Both the position numbers and the translations under genes were made by a program. Positions 24,673 through 32,604 of a stretch of DNA of 64,000 nucleotides are shown here, piece after piece (positions within the stretch are counted from its first letter, which is position 1; every line of letters begins with the position of its first letter). The notes under the pieces were generated by a model, which did not search any database, was not told the DNA's origin, and worked only from the letters and a program-made list of their open reading frames with translations. Location: positions 3,472,001 to 3,536,000 of the forward strand of contig NZ_CAXUQC020000001.1 in NCBI RefSeq assembly GCF_964253025.1. The letters run 5' to 3'. Source of the DNA: Rhizobacter sp964253025 (lineage in GTDB: Bacteria; Pseudomonadota; Gammaproteobacteria; Burkholderiales; Burkholderiaceae_C).

Positions 24673-26306
24673 CGGCCAAACATGGCGTGGTCAACGCTGG
24701 TCATCGCGTCCTCCGGCCGCGGGGCATCCGGCAAACCATGTCCGACCTTCACAGTTGGTCGGGCTTGCTGGCCGCGTGGGTCCTGTACGCGATGTTCCTC
24801 ACCGGAACCGCGGCCTACTTCCGCGATGAGATGTCCCAGTGGATGCGCCCTGAACTGCCCGCGCAGAAGGTCGTCCCCGAGAGCGCGCAGGTGGTGCAGC
24901 GCGTCGCGGCGCACCTGGCCACGGCCGCCGCCGGCAGCCCGCAATGGAGCATCACGCCACCGGACGCAAGAAGCAATGTGGCCCACGCGTTCTGGCGCAA
25001 GCCGGGACCGGGTCGGCGTGCTTTCGAGAACGGCACGTTCGATCCCGCAACAGGCGACCGCCTGACCGTTCGCGAGACGCGCGGGGGCGACTTCTTCTAC
25101 GCGTTCCACTTCAACCTGCACTACATGCCGCCGTTGTGGGGACGGTGGATCGCAGGTCTGTGCGCCATGTTCATGCTGGTGGCGATCGTGAGCGGCGTCA
25201 TCACCCACAAGAAGATCTTCATCGACTTCTTCACCTTTCGGGGCGGCAAGGGACAGCGGTCCTGGCTGGATGCGCACAACATGCTGTCGGTGTTCGGGCT
25301 GCCCTTCCATCTGATGATCACCTACTCCGGCCTGGTGACGATGATGATCATGTACATGCCCTGGGGCGGCGATGCCGCCTTCAAGCGGCCGGCCCGCGAA
25401 GGCGTGGCGGCTGAAACAACCGCGTTCATCCCCGCCGGCAAGCCGAGCGGCATCACCGCGCCACTCACGCCCCTGGCGCCCGTGGTGCTCGAGGCACAGG
25501 CGCGCTGGGGAGCGGGCAGCGTCGGACGCGTCATCGTCAACCATCCGGGTGATGCAGCGGCGCGCATCGTCGTGGTTCGAGGCGACCACGGCCGCGTCTC
25601 GCAGAGCCCGCAGTACATGCTGTTCGACGGCAAGGACGGTCGGCTGCTGGAGACTAAGGACCGCGTCGGTGTCGCAGCGGAAACGCGCGGTGTGCTGTAT
25701 GCATTGCACCTGGGCCGATTCGCCGACACGGTGACGCGCTGGCTGTATTTTCTCGTGAGCCTCGCCGGCACCGCCATGGTAGGTACCGGCCTGGTCTTGT
25801 GGACCGTGAAGCGCCGTGCCCGCTTGGCTGACCCGGCCCGACCCCACCTTGGCTTCCGGGTCGTCGAACGGCTCAACATTGCCACCTTGGCAGGCCTGTC
25901 CGTCGCCATGACGGCCTTCCTCTGGGGCAACCGCCTGCTGCCGACATCCTTCGCGGACCGCGCCGCCTGGGAGATCCACCTGTTCTTTGCAGCGTGGGCG
26001 TTGATGGGTCTGCACGCCACCTTGCGTCCGGCACGTCAAGCCTGGGTCGAACAGATGGGCCTTGCCGCCCTCTTGCTCGCGCTGCTGCCCGTGGTGAGCG
26101 CGCTGACAACAGAGCGCGCTCTGTGGCACAGCGTGATCCAAGGCGACTGGGTGTTCGTCGGCATGGAACTCACCTGCCTGGCCCTCGCCGCGCTGCACGC
26201 GGCGTTCGCGATGCGCGCCGCCCGTCCGGTTTCCTCCGGCGCCGAGCGCGGCCGTCAAGGGGCGGCACAGAGCGTTGCATCAACCATGGACGGGAAGCCG
26301 GCGTGA
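24669..26306 (+). CDS. PepSY-associated transmembrane protein (siderophore-iron reductase-like)
   Basis: A 545-residue inner-membrane protein of the PepSY_TM group, related to PiuB/FpvG-like proteins that take part in reducing and releasing iron from siderophores. The first helix contains the typical DLHSWSGLLAAWVLYAMFLT; a PepSY-like periplasmic region follows. Then come FHFNLHYMPPLWGRWIAG, FRGGKGQRSWLDAHNMLSV, LPFHLMITYSGLVTMMIMYM and a second periplasmic loop. A C-terminal group of helices (from about 355) is an added membrane module. Conserved His residues within helices could bind haem. It overlaps neighbours on both sides by 4 nt. Confidence 0.85.
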   Translation: MTAKHGVVNAGHRVLRPRGIRQTMSDLHSWSGLLAAWVLYAMFLTGTAAYFRDEMSQWMRPELPAQKVVPESAQVVQRVAAHLATAAAGSPQWSITPPDARSNVAHAFWRKPGPGRRAFENGTFDPATGDRLTVRETRGGDFFYAFHFNLHYMPPLWGRWIAGLCAMFMLVAIVSGVITHKKIFIDFFTFRGGKGQRSWLDAHNMLSVFGLPFHLMITYSGLVTMMIMYMPWGGDAAFKRPAREGVAAETTAFIPAGKPSGITAPLTPLAPVVLEAQARWGAGSVGRVIVNHPGDAAARIVVVRGDHGRVSQSPQYMLFDGKDGRLLETKDRVGVAAETRGVLYALHLGRFADTVTRWLYFLVSLAGTAMVGTGLVLWTVKRRARLADPARPHLGFRVVERLNIATLAGLSVAMTAFLWGNRLLPTSFADRAAWEIHLFFAAWALMGLHATLRPARQAWVEQMGLAALLLALLPVVSALTTERALWHSVIQGDWVFVGMELTCLALAALHAAFAMRAARPVSSGAERGRQGAAQSVASTMDGKPA

Positions 26307-26602
26307 GTCACCTCTCCATAGCCCTTCTCAGCCTGGCCGGGTTCACCGGCCTTGCGCTGGCCTCGCAGCGGCAGCAGGAGGAACTCACCGGCGGCGTGTG
26401 GCCCGGCAGGCTGGCCCGCGTCGCCCGGGTGTCAGGGTGGGCGACGCTCGCCACGGCACTTTGGGTAGCCGTCGGCAGTGGAGGATGGGCCTTCGGCCTG
26501 GTCACCTACGCCGGACACACCAGCCTCGCCGCCGGCGCTGTGGGTGGCGGCCTCGTGCTCGCGAAGCGCCTGCTCCGGCACGATCGCGAACGGCAGCGTT
26601 GA
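26303..26602 (+). CDS. DUF3325 small membrane protein, iron-locus associated
   Basis: A 99-residue hydrophobic protein with three predicted helices (SHLSIALLSLAGFTGLALA, SGWATLATALWVAVGSGGWA, YAGHTSLAAGAVGGGLVLAK) and a basic tail HDRERQR. This is the DUF3325 pattern. The start is GTG 26303, whose last two bases overlap the TGA of the PepSY gene (GTGA). It is the last gene of the iron block. Its role is unknown; conservation of the order DUF3649, PepSY, DUF3325 in other iron loci suggests a three-part membrane complex. Confidence 0.7.
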   Translation: MSHLSIALLSLAGFTGLALASQRQQEELTGGVWPGRLARVARVSGWATLATALWVAVGSGGWAFGLVTYAGHTSLAAGAVGGGLVLAKRLLRHDRERQR

Positions 26603-27009
26603 GCGTCACGGGCCGAGGAGCGCAGCACCTCCGGACGCCGTTGCAGCGCCACTGCATCGAGCGGAGGCCTGTTCAGGTGCAGCCGCTGGCCTGGTAGCGG
26701 TCCATCTTCTGGTCATCCTTGTGATCATTTCCAAGTCGGGCAGGGGTCTATTCGCATCGCAAGGACGAGACGACCGGCTCGCTGTCCGGATGACTTCACA
26801 TCGACATCGAGGTCGGCGCCGTCTACCTGGGCCGGCGCGTTGCCCATGTCACGTCATCAGACAACTCGAGCACCTCGGCAATCCCATCGAACCGGCGACC
26901 CCCCCGGTAACGTGTGAAACCGCACAGTGTTTACCCGAGGGTCCACACGAGCCACTCCGCGCTAACCTGCGGTGGACGTACGTTGTCGTACAACCAAAGA
27001 GGACATGCC
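26603..27009. other. intergenic region between iron block and Bug gene
   Basis: About 400 bp with no credible ORF. It holds the end of the iron operon and the promoter region of the Bug gene. I see no clear T-tailed terminator. The only recognisable signal is the inverted repeat at 26982-26994. Confidence 0.5.
26982..26994. promoter_or_regulatory. GntR/FadR-type operator candidate
   Basis: GTTGT-CGT-ACAAC is a perfect inverted repeat 15 bp before the Bug gene's ATG. TTGTCGTACAA inside it fits the TnGTnnnACnA form bound by FadR-subfamily GntR regulators. No such regulator is encoded nearby. Confidence 0.35.
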
Positions 27010-28011
27010 ATGAACCGCTCTTCCCTCCTCAACCGTCGCCAGACGGTCCTCGGCCTCACCGCCTTTGCCGCCCTCGGCGCCAGCCGCAACGCCGCGGCGG
27101 CGCCATCGCCGGCCCCGGGCCCGTCGCTGGCCGGTGCGCCCATCCGCATCGTCGTCCCCTACACCGCGGGCGGTTCGTCAGACATCATTGCGCGCAGCAT
27201 CGCCACGCCGCTGGGTGAGGCGCTGGGCACCAACGTCATCGTCGAGAACAAGGCCGGGGCGAACGGCAACATCGGCGCGGACCTGGTGGCCAAGGCCCCG
27301 GGCGACGGGCACACCCTGCTGCTCTGCGATGTGCGTGCCCTGGCCATCAGCCCGGCGCTCTACAAGCTGCCCTTCGACCCGTCGCGGGACTTGCGCAGCG
27401 TCGCGACGCTCGCCTACTCACCTCACTTGCTGGTCGTGCACCCTTCCGTGCCGGCCAACACCCTGCCCGAACTGATCGCGCTGTCGAAGAAGAAGCCCCT
27501 CACCTTCGCCGTCACGGCGATGGGGAGCGCGCCGCACCTGGCCGGCAAGATGATCGAGGAGGCCACCGGCGGGCAATGGGTCTACGTGCCTTACAAGGGC
27601 GGATCGCAGGCGATCAACGACACGATCGCGGGCCAGACCGACATCCTCATCAACGGCATGCTGGCCACGCTGCCTTTCGTGCAGTCGAAGCGACTCAAGG
27701 TGCTGGCCGTCTCCAAGCCCACCCGCGTGCCCCTGCTTCCACAGGTCCCCACCATCGCCGAGACGCTCCCGAACTTCGAGTCGGGCACCTGGCAAGGGGT
27801 GGTCGCCCCCGCGTCGACCCCTGCACCGGTCGTCCAGAAGATCTCCACCGAACTGCTGCGCGTGATCCGCCTGCCCGCGGTGCGCGAGATGCTGGTGGCC
27901 CAAGGCGCAGAGGTGTCGACCATGTCCGCGCCGGACGCCGGCAAGTTCTTCGAGACAGAGCGCAAGAACTGGGCGGCCCTGGTCACGCGCACCGGCCTGA
28001 AGCTCGAATGA
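27010..28011 (+). CDS. Bug-family tricarboxylate/tripartite solute-binding protein
   Basis: A 333-residue periplasmic binding protein of the Bug (TctC) family, abundant in Burkholderiales. The signal region MNRSSLLNRRQTVLGLTAFA contains RRQTVLG, a possible Tat motif. The binding fold begins IRIVVPYTAGGSSDIIARSI, then IVENKAGANGNIGADLVAKA, YVPYKGGSQAINDTIAGQTD and VPTIAETLPNFESGTWQGVV, all standard for the family. Ligands are usually carboxylates or aromatic acids, captured with or without TctAB. No tctAB genes are adjacent, so it may be an orphan or a sensor. AGAGGA precedes ATG 27010. The SMP-30 gene follows after a hairpin. Confidence 0.92.
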   Translation: MNRSSLLNRRQTVLGLTAFAALGASRNAAAAPSPAPGPSLAGAPIRIVVPYTAGGSSDIIARSIATPLGEALGTNVIVENKAGANGNIGADLVAKAPGDGHTLLLCDVRALAISPALYKLPFDPSRDLRSVATLAYSPHLLVVHPSVPANTLPELIALSKKKPLTFAVTAMGSAPHLAGKMIEEATGGQWVYVPYKGGSQAINDTIAGQTDILINGMLATLPFVQSKRLKVLAVSKPTRVPLLPQVPTIAETLPNFESGTWQGVVAPASTPAPVVQKISTELLRVIRLPAVREMLVAQGAEVSTMSAPDAGKFFETERKNWAALVTRTGLKLE

Positions 28012-28016
28012 GGGAG

Positions 28017-28039
28017 CGGGCGGCTCGCCGAGCCGCCCG
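28017..28039 (+). terminator. hairpin between Bug and SMP-30 genes
   Basis: CGGGCGGCTC and GAGCCGCCCG form a perfect 10-bp stem around GCC, 5 bp after the Bug stop codon. No T run follows, so it may cause partial termination or protect the upstream mRNA instead of ending transcription. Confidence 0.45.
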
Positions 28040-28075
28040 TCGATCGCCTCGACCCGCGCCCTCAAAGGAGAACCC

Positions 28076-29119
28076 ATGTCTTCGAACGAATCACGCCGCG
28101 CCTTCTTGCGCGCTGCTGCCAGCACCGGCGCAGCGGCCGTCGCCGGCACGGCAACCGCTCATGACGTGGAGTTCAGGCCGAGCGCCCGTTACCCGGACCC
28201 GGCGGTGCAGATCCTGGACCCGTCCTTTGCCAAATACCGCATCTACAGCAGCTCGCTCGAGCAGGTGGGGAGCGGCATGCGCTGGGCCGAAGGGCCGGTG
28301 TGGTTCGGCGACGGGCGCTACCTGCTGGTGAGCGACATCCCCAACAACCGCATCATGCGGTTCGATGAGGCGACCGGGAGCTTCGGCGTCTTCCGCCAGC
28401 CCGCAAATCACTCGAACGGCATGGTGCGCGACCGACAGGGGCGGCTCGTCGTGTGCGAGCACCTGGGCCGCCGTGTCACGCGCACGGAGCATGACGGTCG
28501 CATCACCGTGCTGGCCGACGGCCATGCGGGCAAGCGGCTGAACTCGCCCAACGACATCGTCTGTCGCAGCGACGGTTCGCTCTGGTTCACCGATCCGCCG
28601 TTCGGCATCGGCGGGCATTGGGAGGGCGAGAAGGCGACGCCCGAGCTGCCTCATTCGGTGTACCGCATCGCCACCGACGGGCGGCTGGCGCCGGTCATCA
28701 CGGAACTGCAGGGCCCCAACGGCCTCGCGTTCTCGCCCGACGAGAAGTTCCTGTACGTGGTGGAGTCGAGGGCCCAGCCGAACCGCATCGTCTGGCGCTA
28801 CGAGGTGACCCCGGACGGCCGGGCGTCCCACCGCACGAAGTTCATCGACGCCAATGGTCCGGCGGCCATCGATGGAATCAAGGTGGACGTCGATGGCAAT
28901 CTCTGGTGCGGCTGGGGCAGCAATGGCTCTGCCGGCGCCCGATCGGAAGAGCTGGACGGCGTGATGGTGTTCAACCCAGCCGGCACCCCGATCGGCTTCA
29001 TCCGCCTGCCGGAGCGCTGTGCGAACCTGGTGTTCGGCGGCCCGAAGAAGAACCGACTGTTCATGGCCAGTTGCCACTCGCTCTACGCGCTGCATGTGGA
29101 GACTCAGGGCGCGGCCTGA
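28076..29119 (+). CDS. SMP-30/gluconolactonase family protein, Tat-exported
   Basis: A 347-residue lactonase-like six-bladed beta-propeller of the SMP-30/gluconolactonase family. The N-terminus MSSNESRRAFLRAAASTGAA is a twin-arginine signal, so the enzyme should be exported folded with its metal. Family segments: MRWAEGPVWFGDGRYLLVSD with the metal-binding Glu, HSNGMVRDRQGRLVVCEHLG, LNSPNDIVCRSDGSLWFTDP with the metal-binding Asn, and GPNGLAFSPDEKFLYVVES. It hydrolyses sugar-type or other lactones, requiring Ca or Zn. It starts 64 bp after the Bug gene and is probably functionally linked (binding and cleavage of a lactone or sugar acid). Confidence 0.88.
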   Translation: MSSNESRRAFLRAAASTGAAAVAGTATAHDVEFRPSARYPDPAVQILDPSFAKYRIYSSSLEQVGSGMRWAEGPVWFGDGRYLLVSDIPNNRIMRFDEATGSFGVFRQPANHSNGMVRDRQGRLVVCEHLGRRVTRTEHDGRITVLADGHAGKRLNSPNDIVCRSDGSLWFTDPPFGIGGHWEGEKATPELPHSVYRIATDGRLAPVITELQGPNGLAFSPDEKFLYVVESRAQPNRIVWRYEVTPDGRASHRTKFIDANGPAAIDGIKVDVDGNLWCGWGSNGSAGARSEELDGVMVFNPAGTPIGFIRLPERCANLVFGGPKKNRLFMASCHSLYALHVETQGAA

Positions 29120-29136
29120 GGCGAGCCTGCCGAACA

Positions 29137-29149
29137 GGGCGTGACGCCC
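29137..29149. terminator. weak hairpin between convergent SMP-30 and hydrolase genes
   Basis: GGGCG-TGA-CGCCC lies in the 47-bp gap between the stops of two convergent genes. The stem is only 5 bp and has no T tract, so this is assigned mainly by position. Confidence 0.3.
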
Positions 29150-29166
29150 CACTGCGGCCGCCGGGA

Positions 29167-30153
29167 TCACCGGCCGGCTGCTGCCTTGGCGCCCAGCGCT
29201 TGAACGGCGCCGACAATGGCTTGCAGCGCGGTCGGGTGCGACACGACGGCCATGTGGCCCAGTCCCTCGATCAGTTGCACCGCAACGAGCGGCTTCACCG
29301 CCTCGAAGGCCTGGGCGTAGTGCTCGGCCCGAAACACTTCGTCGGCCGTGCCGGCGATCACCACCCACGGGCGATCCCCGCGTCGAACGTCGTCCACGAA
29401 ATCGGTGTGCGGACCGTAGTTGCGAAAGAGGCGGTACGAATAGGTGTGCGTGCCCGGCGCCTCGGGCGGCAGCGCGAATGCGATGACGGGCAGGCCGCCG
29501 AGGGCATCGAGCCCCACGGCTTCCAGCGCGGTGAGCGCGACGATGCGCGGCTTGAAGGGCCGAGCCCACCCGCCGCCCTCTGCCCCCCGACTGGTCGCGG
29601 CACGGTAGTGAAGGTACGGCGCCGTGGCCACGAAGCCATCGAATAGTTCAGCCGTCGCCGGGGTGCCGGCAAGGCGCAGCGCAAACCCTCCGCCGGACGA
29701 ATGCCCCACCGCGAAGAACCGCGCGTCGGCATGGCTCCGCCGAAGTTGCGTGACCCCGTCGACCACGTCTTCTTCCAGCTGACCGACATGGTGGATGTCA
29801 CCACGGACGCCCGAGCCCCCGTGGCCCCGGATGTCGAGTGCGTAGGCGGAGACACCACCCTGCTGCAGCGCCTTCGCGACGGCATGCATGCCCATGCTGC
29901 TGTCCGACGAGCCGTGAAAGAGCAGGGCCACCTGTGTGCTCCCGGGGACGGGATAGGCGCGGTATGCGAGCAAGGTTCCGTCTCGCGCCGGATAGTGCGA
30001 CAGCTCGGGCATGCCGGTGCGGTCGACCGCCTTGGCGACATCCACGACGCTTCGCATCGGGGCCGGCGCCTCGGCCGTGCCGAGGACGATCGCGCCCGCC
30101 ACCGTGCCGACGATGGCGAATGCACAGAACGCAAGCGTGCGGACGGCCTTCAT
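29167..30153 (-). CDS. alpha/beta hydrolase (serine aminopeptidase-like, exported)
   Basis: A 328-residue alpha/beta hydrolase of the Hydrolase_4/monoglyceride-lipase type. An N-terminal hydrophobic segment (FCAFAIVGTVAGAIVLGTAE) anchors or exports it. The core has VALLFHGSSDSSMGMHAVA (oxyanion region), YALDIRGHGGSG, the nucleophile elbow FAVGHSSGGGFALRLAG, the acid region VVIAGTADEVFRAEHY and the catalytic His in EGLGHMAVVSHP. It likely hydrolyses esters or lipids at the membrane. ATG 30153 has GGGAGA upstream; longer frames are Arg-rich and rejected. It is convergent with the SMP-30 gene. Confidence 0.85.
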   Translation of the reverse strand: MKAVRTLAFCAFAIVGTVAGAIVLGTAEAPAPMRSVVDVAKAVDRTGMPELSHYPARDGTLLAYRAYPVPGSTQVALLFHGSSDSSMGMHAVAKALQQGGVSAYALDIRGHGGSGVRGDIHHVGQLEEDVVDGVTQLRRSHADARFFAVGHSSGGGFALRLAGTPATAELFDGFVATAPYLHYRAATSRGAEGGGWARPFKPRIVALTALEAVGLDALGGLPVIAFALPPEAPGTHTYSYRLFRNYGPHTDFVDDVRRGDRPWVVIAGTADEVFRAEHYAQAFEAVKPLVAVQLIEGLGHMAVVSHPTALQAIVGAVQALGAKAAAGR

Positions 30154-30391
30154 GTCTCTCCCTTGGGCGCCTGTGGCAAGCCCGTTGTTGTGGTTCGCGT
30201 GGCCCCCATGGTACGGGGCGCCGCGAGCTGCCCCGTGCCGCACCCGCATCAGCCTTCCTGCACACAAATTCCCTCGCCTTCCCGTCATCGAACGCAGGCC
30301 GAGACCTTTGTTGATGCTTGTCAGAAGCGCCCCGGGATGAGGCGACCAGAATCGCCGACGCCCTATCCGGGCAGCCATCTTTTGTCCACCG

Positions 30392-31210
30392 ATGAAAACC
30401 CTCAAGAATCGCCATGCCGCTCAGCGCGACCGCCGCGCCGTGGTCCAGATGCTCGCCGCCGCGATGCTGTTGCCCGCGCTTCCTGCCCATGCGCAGATGG
30501 CGGTGTCGACTGCGATCAACCGGGTGGCACGCTTCCGTGCCCTGTCGCAGCGCGTGGCCAAGGCCTACTGCCAGATCCACCTCGACGTGCTTCCGGGACC
30601 CTCGCGTGCGGCGCTGGCATCGGCCCGCCAGCAGATGCAGGCAGGCTTCGCCGACCTCGACAAAGGGCAGTGGCCCGCCGACGTGGCGCGGCTGTTGACG
30701 GAGGTGCGCAAGCACGCGCAGACCCTCGACGGCCTCGCGGACCTGCCGCCGACGAAGGAGTCGGTCGCTGCCGTTGCGCAGCAGTCCGACCGCATGCTGG
30801 CCGCCGCTGACGCCGCAACGCTGGCATTCGAGAAGCTGGGCAAGGCCGGAACCGCCCGCCTCGTCAACACGGCGGGTCGCCAGCGCATGCTGTCGCAGCG
30901 CCTTGCCAAGAACTACGGGTTGCTGGCCGCCGGCTTGGGCAGCAAGGGCGCCCAGGAGAGCATGCAGGCGGACGCCGCCGAGTTCAAGCAGGCGCTCGCC
31001 ACGCTGGCCGCTGCACCGGTGTCGACCGCGGCCATCCGCAGCGAACTGGCACTCGGAGAAGCGCAGTGGCTGTTCTTCGATACCGCTTTGCAGCGCAAGC
31101 CCGACGTCCGCGGCCTCGAAGCCGTCGCCACCACCAGCGAACGGCTGCTGGAGGTGATGGACAAGCTCACCGGCCTCTATGACGCGGCACTGAAGGAAGT
31201 CCTCGGCTGA
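30392..31210 (+). CDS. periplasmic protein with two PilJ/NarX-like sensor domains
   Basis: A 272-residue exported protein built from two copies of the PilJ-type N-terminal domain (PF13675) usually seen as the sensor part of chemoreceptors or NarX kinases. The signal peptide ends near AHAQ. Copy 1 begins AINRVARFRALSQRVAKAYC (about residue 42); copy 2 begins VNTAGRQRMLSQRLAKNYGL (about residue 160), sharing the LSQR-x-AK-xY core. There is no transmembrane helix after the repeats and no kinase or methyl-accepting part, so it is a free sensor-like binding protein. The PilJ fold in NarX binds nitrate; the ligand here is unknown. No signalling partner gene is adjacent. Confidence 0.75.
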   Translation: MKTLKNRHAAQRDRRAVVQMLAAAMLLPALPAHAQMAVSTAINRVARFRALSQRVAKAYCQIHLDVLPGPSRAALASARQQMQAGFADLDKGQWPADVARLLTEVRKHAQTLDGLADLPPTKESVAAVAQQSDRMLAAADAATLAFEKLGKAGTARLVNTAGRQRMLSQRLAKNYGLLAAGLGSKGAQESMQADAAEFKQALATLAAAPVSTAAIRSELALGEAQWLFFDTALQRKPDVRGLEAVATTSERLLEVMDKLTGLYDAALKEVLG

Positions 31211-31417
31211 ACCCGGAGGGCCGGTTGAAGGTCGTCGACGCGTCGTGACGCGAGGGACCTCGATGACCATGCTCGCCCGACGCGGGGACCCGCCGGGCCG
31301 AGCTGCCACGGCGGGAACATCGCCGGGTCACGGGTTGCATCGACGCATCGCAGCTGAAGAGGTCAAACATCTCGAATCCCATAATACGCAACACACGGCC
31401 ATAACGTGAAAAAGTCA

Positions 31418-31447
31418 TTGCATGACTCACAGGGTAAACCCTATACT
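31418..31447 (+). promoter_or_regulatory. sigma70-like promoter with embedded palindrome
   Basis: TTGCAT (31418-31423) and TATACT (31442-31447) are separated by 18 bp, a good -35/-10 pair about 28 bp upstream of the small ORF at 31475. The spacer end contains AGGGT-AA-ACCCT (31431-31442), a palindrome abutting the -10 box and a plausible repressor site. Confidence 0.55.
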
Positions 31448-31474
31448 TCTTTCACCAACCCAAGAAAGACCATC

Positions 31475-31606
31475 ATGCAATTCATCGTCTTTGCCGCACT
31501 TGTCGCCGTCGTCGTTGCAGCCCGCGTCTGGACCAGCCTGGAAATCGGCCGCTGGCAAGCCAATGACCCCCGCCTGGCCCAGTTGCTGCGCCAAGCACGC
31601 GCCTGA
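31475..31606 (+). CDS. 43-aa single-helix membrane peptide
   Basis: MQFIVFAALVAVVVAARVWT begins a 43-residue peptide with one membrane helix (residues 3-18) followed by a basic/amphipathic tail LEIGRWQANDPRLAQLLRQA. AAGAAAG lies 8 nt before ATG 31475 and a good sigma70 promoter lies just upstream, so expression is plausible. The frame could also start further upstream at 31406 (66 aa), but that start would lie upstream of the promoter. The family is not recognised; such peptides often act as inner-membrane accessory subunits. Confidence 0.5.
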   Translation: MQFIVFAALVAVVVAARVWTSLEIGRWQANDPRLAQLLRQARA

Positions 31607-32027
31607 CCCGGCGCTTTTCCAAGTAGGCCCGCCGACTGAGCGCACGCTCAGCAGGGGCACACAGGAACCGGGCCATGGCCCCGCGCGGCCTGTACGCATT
31701 CCAGGTTGTCGGGCCGCACTGCCCGCCGACCACCGCTCATCGAGCGACGAGCCAGCGCCCTGACCCAAGCCGAGGCACGCAGGGCCCCCGAGCACGGCAT
31801 CGCGCCCGACCCGGTTCCGTCCGTCGCCGTGCACCAAGCGCGCTCGTGCCACACGGCATGCCGGCTCCCCGGCCGCCTCGCGAACCCGCGCGGCGGGGTC
31901 AGCTACGCTGACACGTTCCCTTCACTGCCCTGTCACTCCCGCTTCCCATGATGCCCATGCGCCCCGGCGCCGGGGGCGCGTCCTCCTGTGCCGGCGAGAC
32001 GCGAACCACAACATCACAGGAGTTTCC
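31607..32027. other. intergenic region, no gene seen
   Basis: About 420 bp without a convincing ORF: the open frames here are short, Arg/Pro-rich and lack ribosome sites. It ends with the ribosome site (CACAGGAG) of the PEP-CTERM gene. Confidence 0.5.
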
Positions 32028-32594
32028 ATGGGCAAGTTCATCCTGCGCCGCGTCGTCATTGCGGCCGCACTCGCGCTTGGCGCGCCATTCGCATCGGCCA
32101 CCGTACTGACTTTCGATGACCTCGGCGCCGACGGTCTCGTGCCGTCCAGCTACGGGGGCCTGGACTGGTCGACAAGCACCTGGTTCAACTTCGGCGGAGA
32201 CCAGGCGCCCTTCTCGGCTCATTCGGGAAGCTACCGCGCCACGCTCGGCTGGGACGGCAGCACGGAGACCAGCGCGATCGGCTTCGCCAAGCCCGACACC
32301 TTCGCCGGCGCATGGTTCGCCGGATTCGAAGGTGTATCGGTCACCTTCGACCTGTACTTCCAGGGAGCCCAGGTGGCCTCCTCCGCCGCGCTGGCGCTGA
32401 ACGGAAACTCCAGCTTCCTGTCGAGCGGGTACGCCGGCCTCGTTGACCGTGTCCTCGTGCGCAGCAACGACCCCGCCAACTTCGTGATGGACGACTTCAC
32501 CTTCGGCAGCCCCGTGCCGGAGCCTGCCACCACCGCCCTGCTGCTGGCCGGGCTCGGCCTCGTCGGCGTTGCCGCTCGCCGCCGCCGCGCCTGA
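32028..32594 (+). CDS. PEP-CTERM sorting domain protein
   Basis: A 188-residue exported protein. The N-terminal signal (IAAALALGAPFASA-like) is followed by a beta-rich body beginning VLTFDDLGADGLVPSSYGGL, and the C-terminus is a textbook PEP-CTERM tail: VPEPATTALLLAGLGLVGVA then RRRRA. Exosortase (EpsH) would cleave at PEP and attach or export the protein, usually with extracellular polysaccharide. No exosortase gene is in the window. The body resembles other PEP-CTERM beta-sandwich proteins (FDDL start, W-F-N segments) with unknown ligand. It ends 10 bp before the phospholipase C gene, so they may be co-transcribed. Confidence 0.88.
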   Translation: MGKFILRRVVIAAALALGAPFASATVLTFDDLGADGLVPSSYGGLDWSTSTWFNFGGDQAPFSAHSGSYRATLGWDGSTETSAIGFAKPDTFAGAWFAGFEGVSVTFDLYFQGAQVASSAALALNGNSSFLSSGYAGLVDRVLVRSNDPANFVMDDFTFGSPVPEPATTALLLAGLGLVGVAARRRRA

Positions 32595-32604
32595 GGAGAC
32601 CACG

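Noticed and set aside
24546..26258. 570-codon open frame on the minus strand opposite the PepSY gene
   Set aside because: It is Gly/Arg/His-rich, matches no family, and mirrors the codon pattern of a well-supported gene on the other strand; high GC leaves such frames open.
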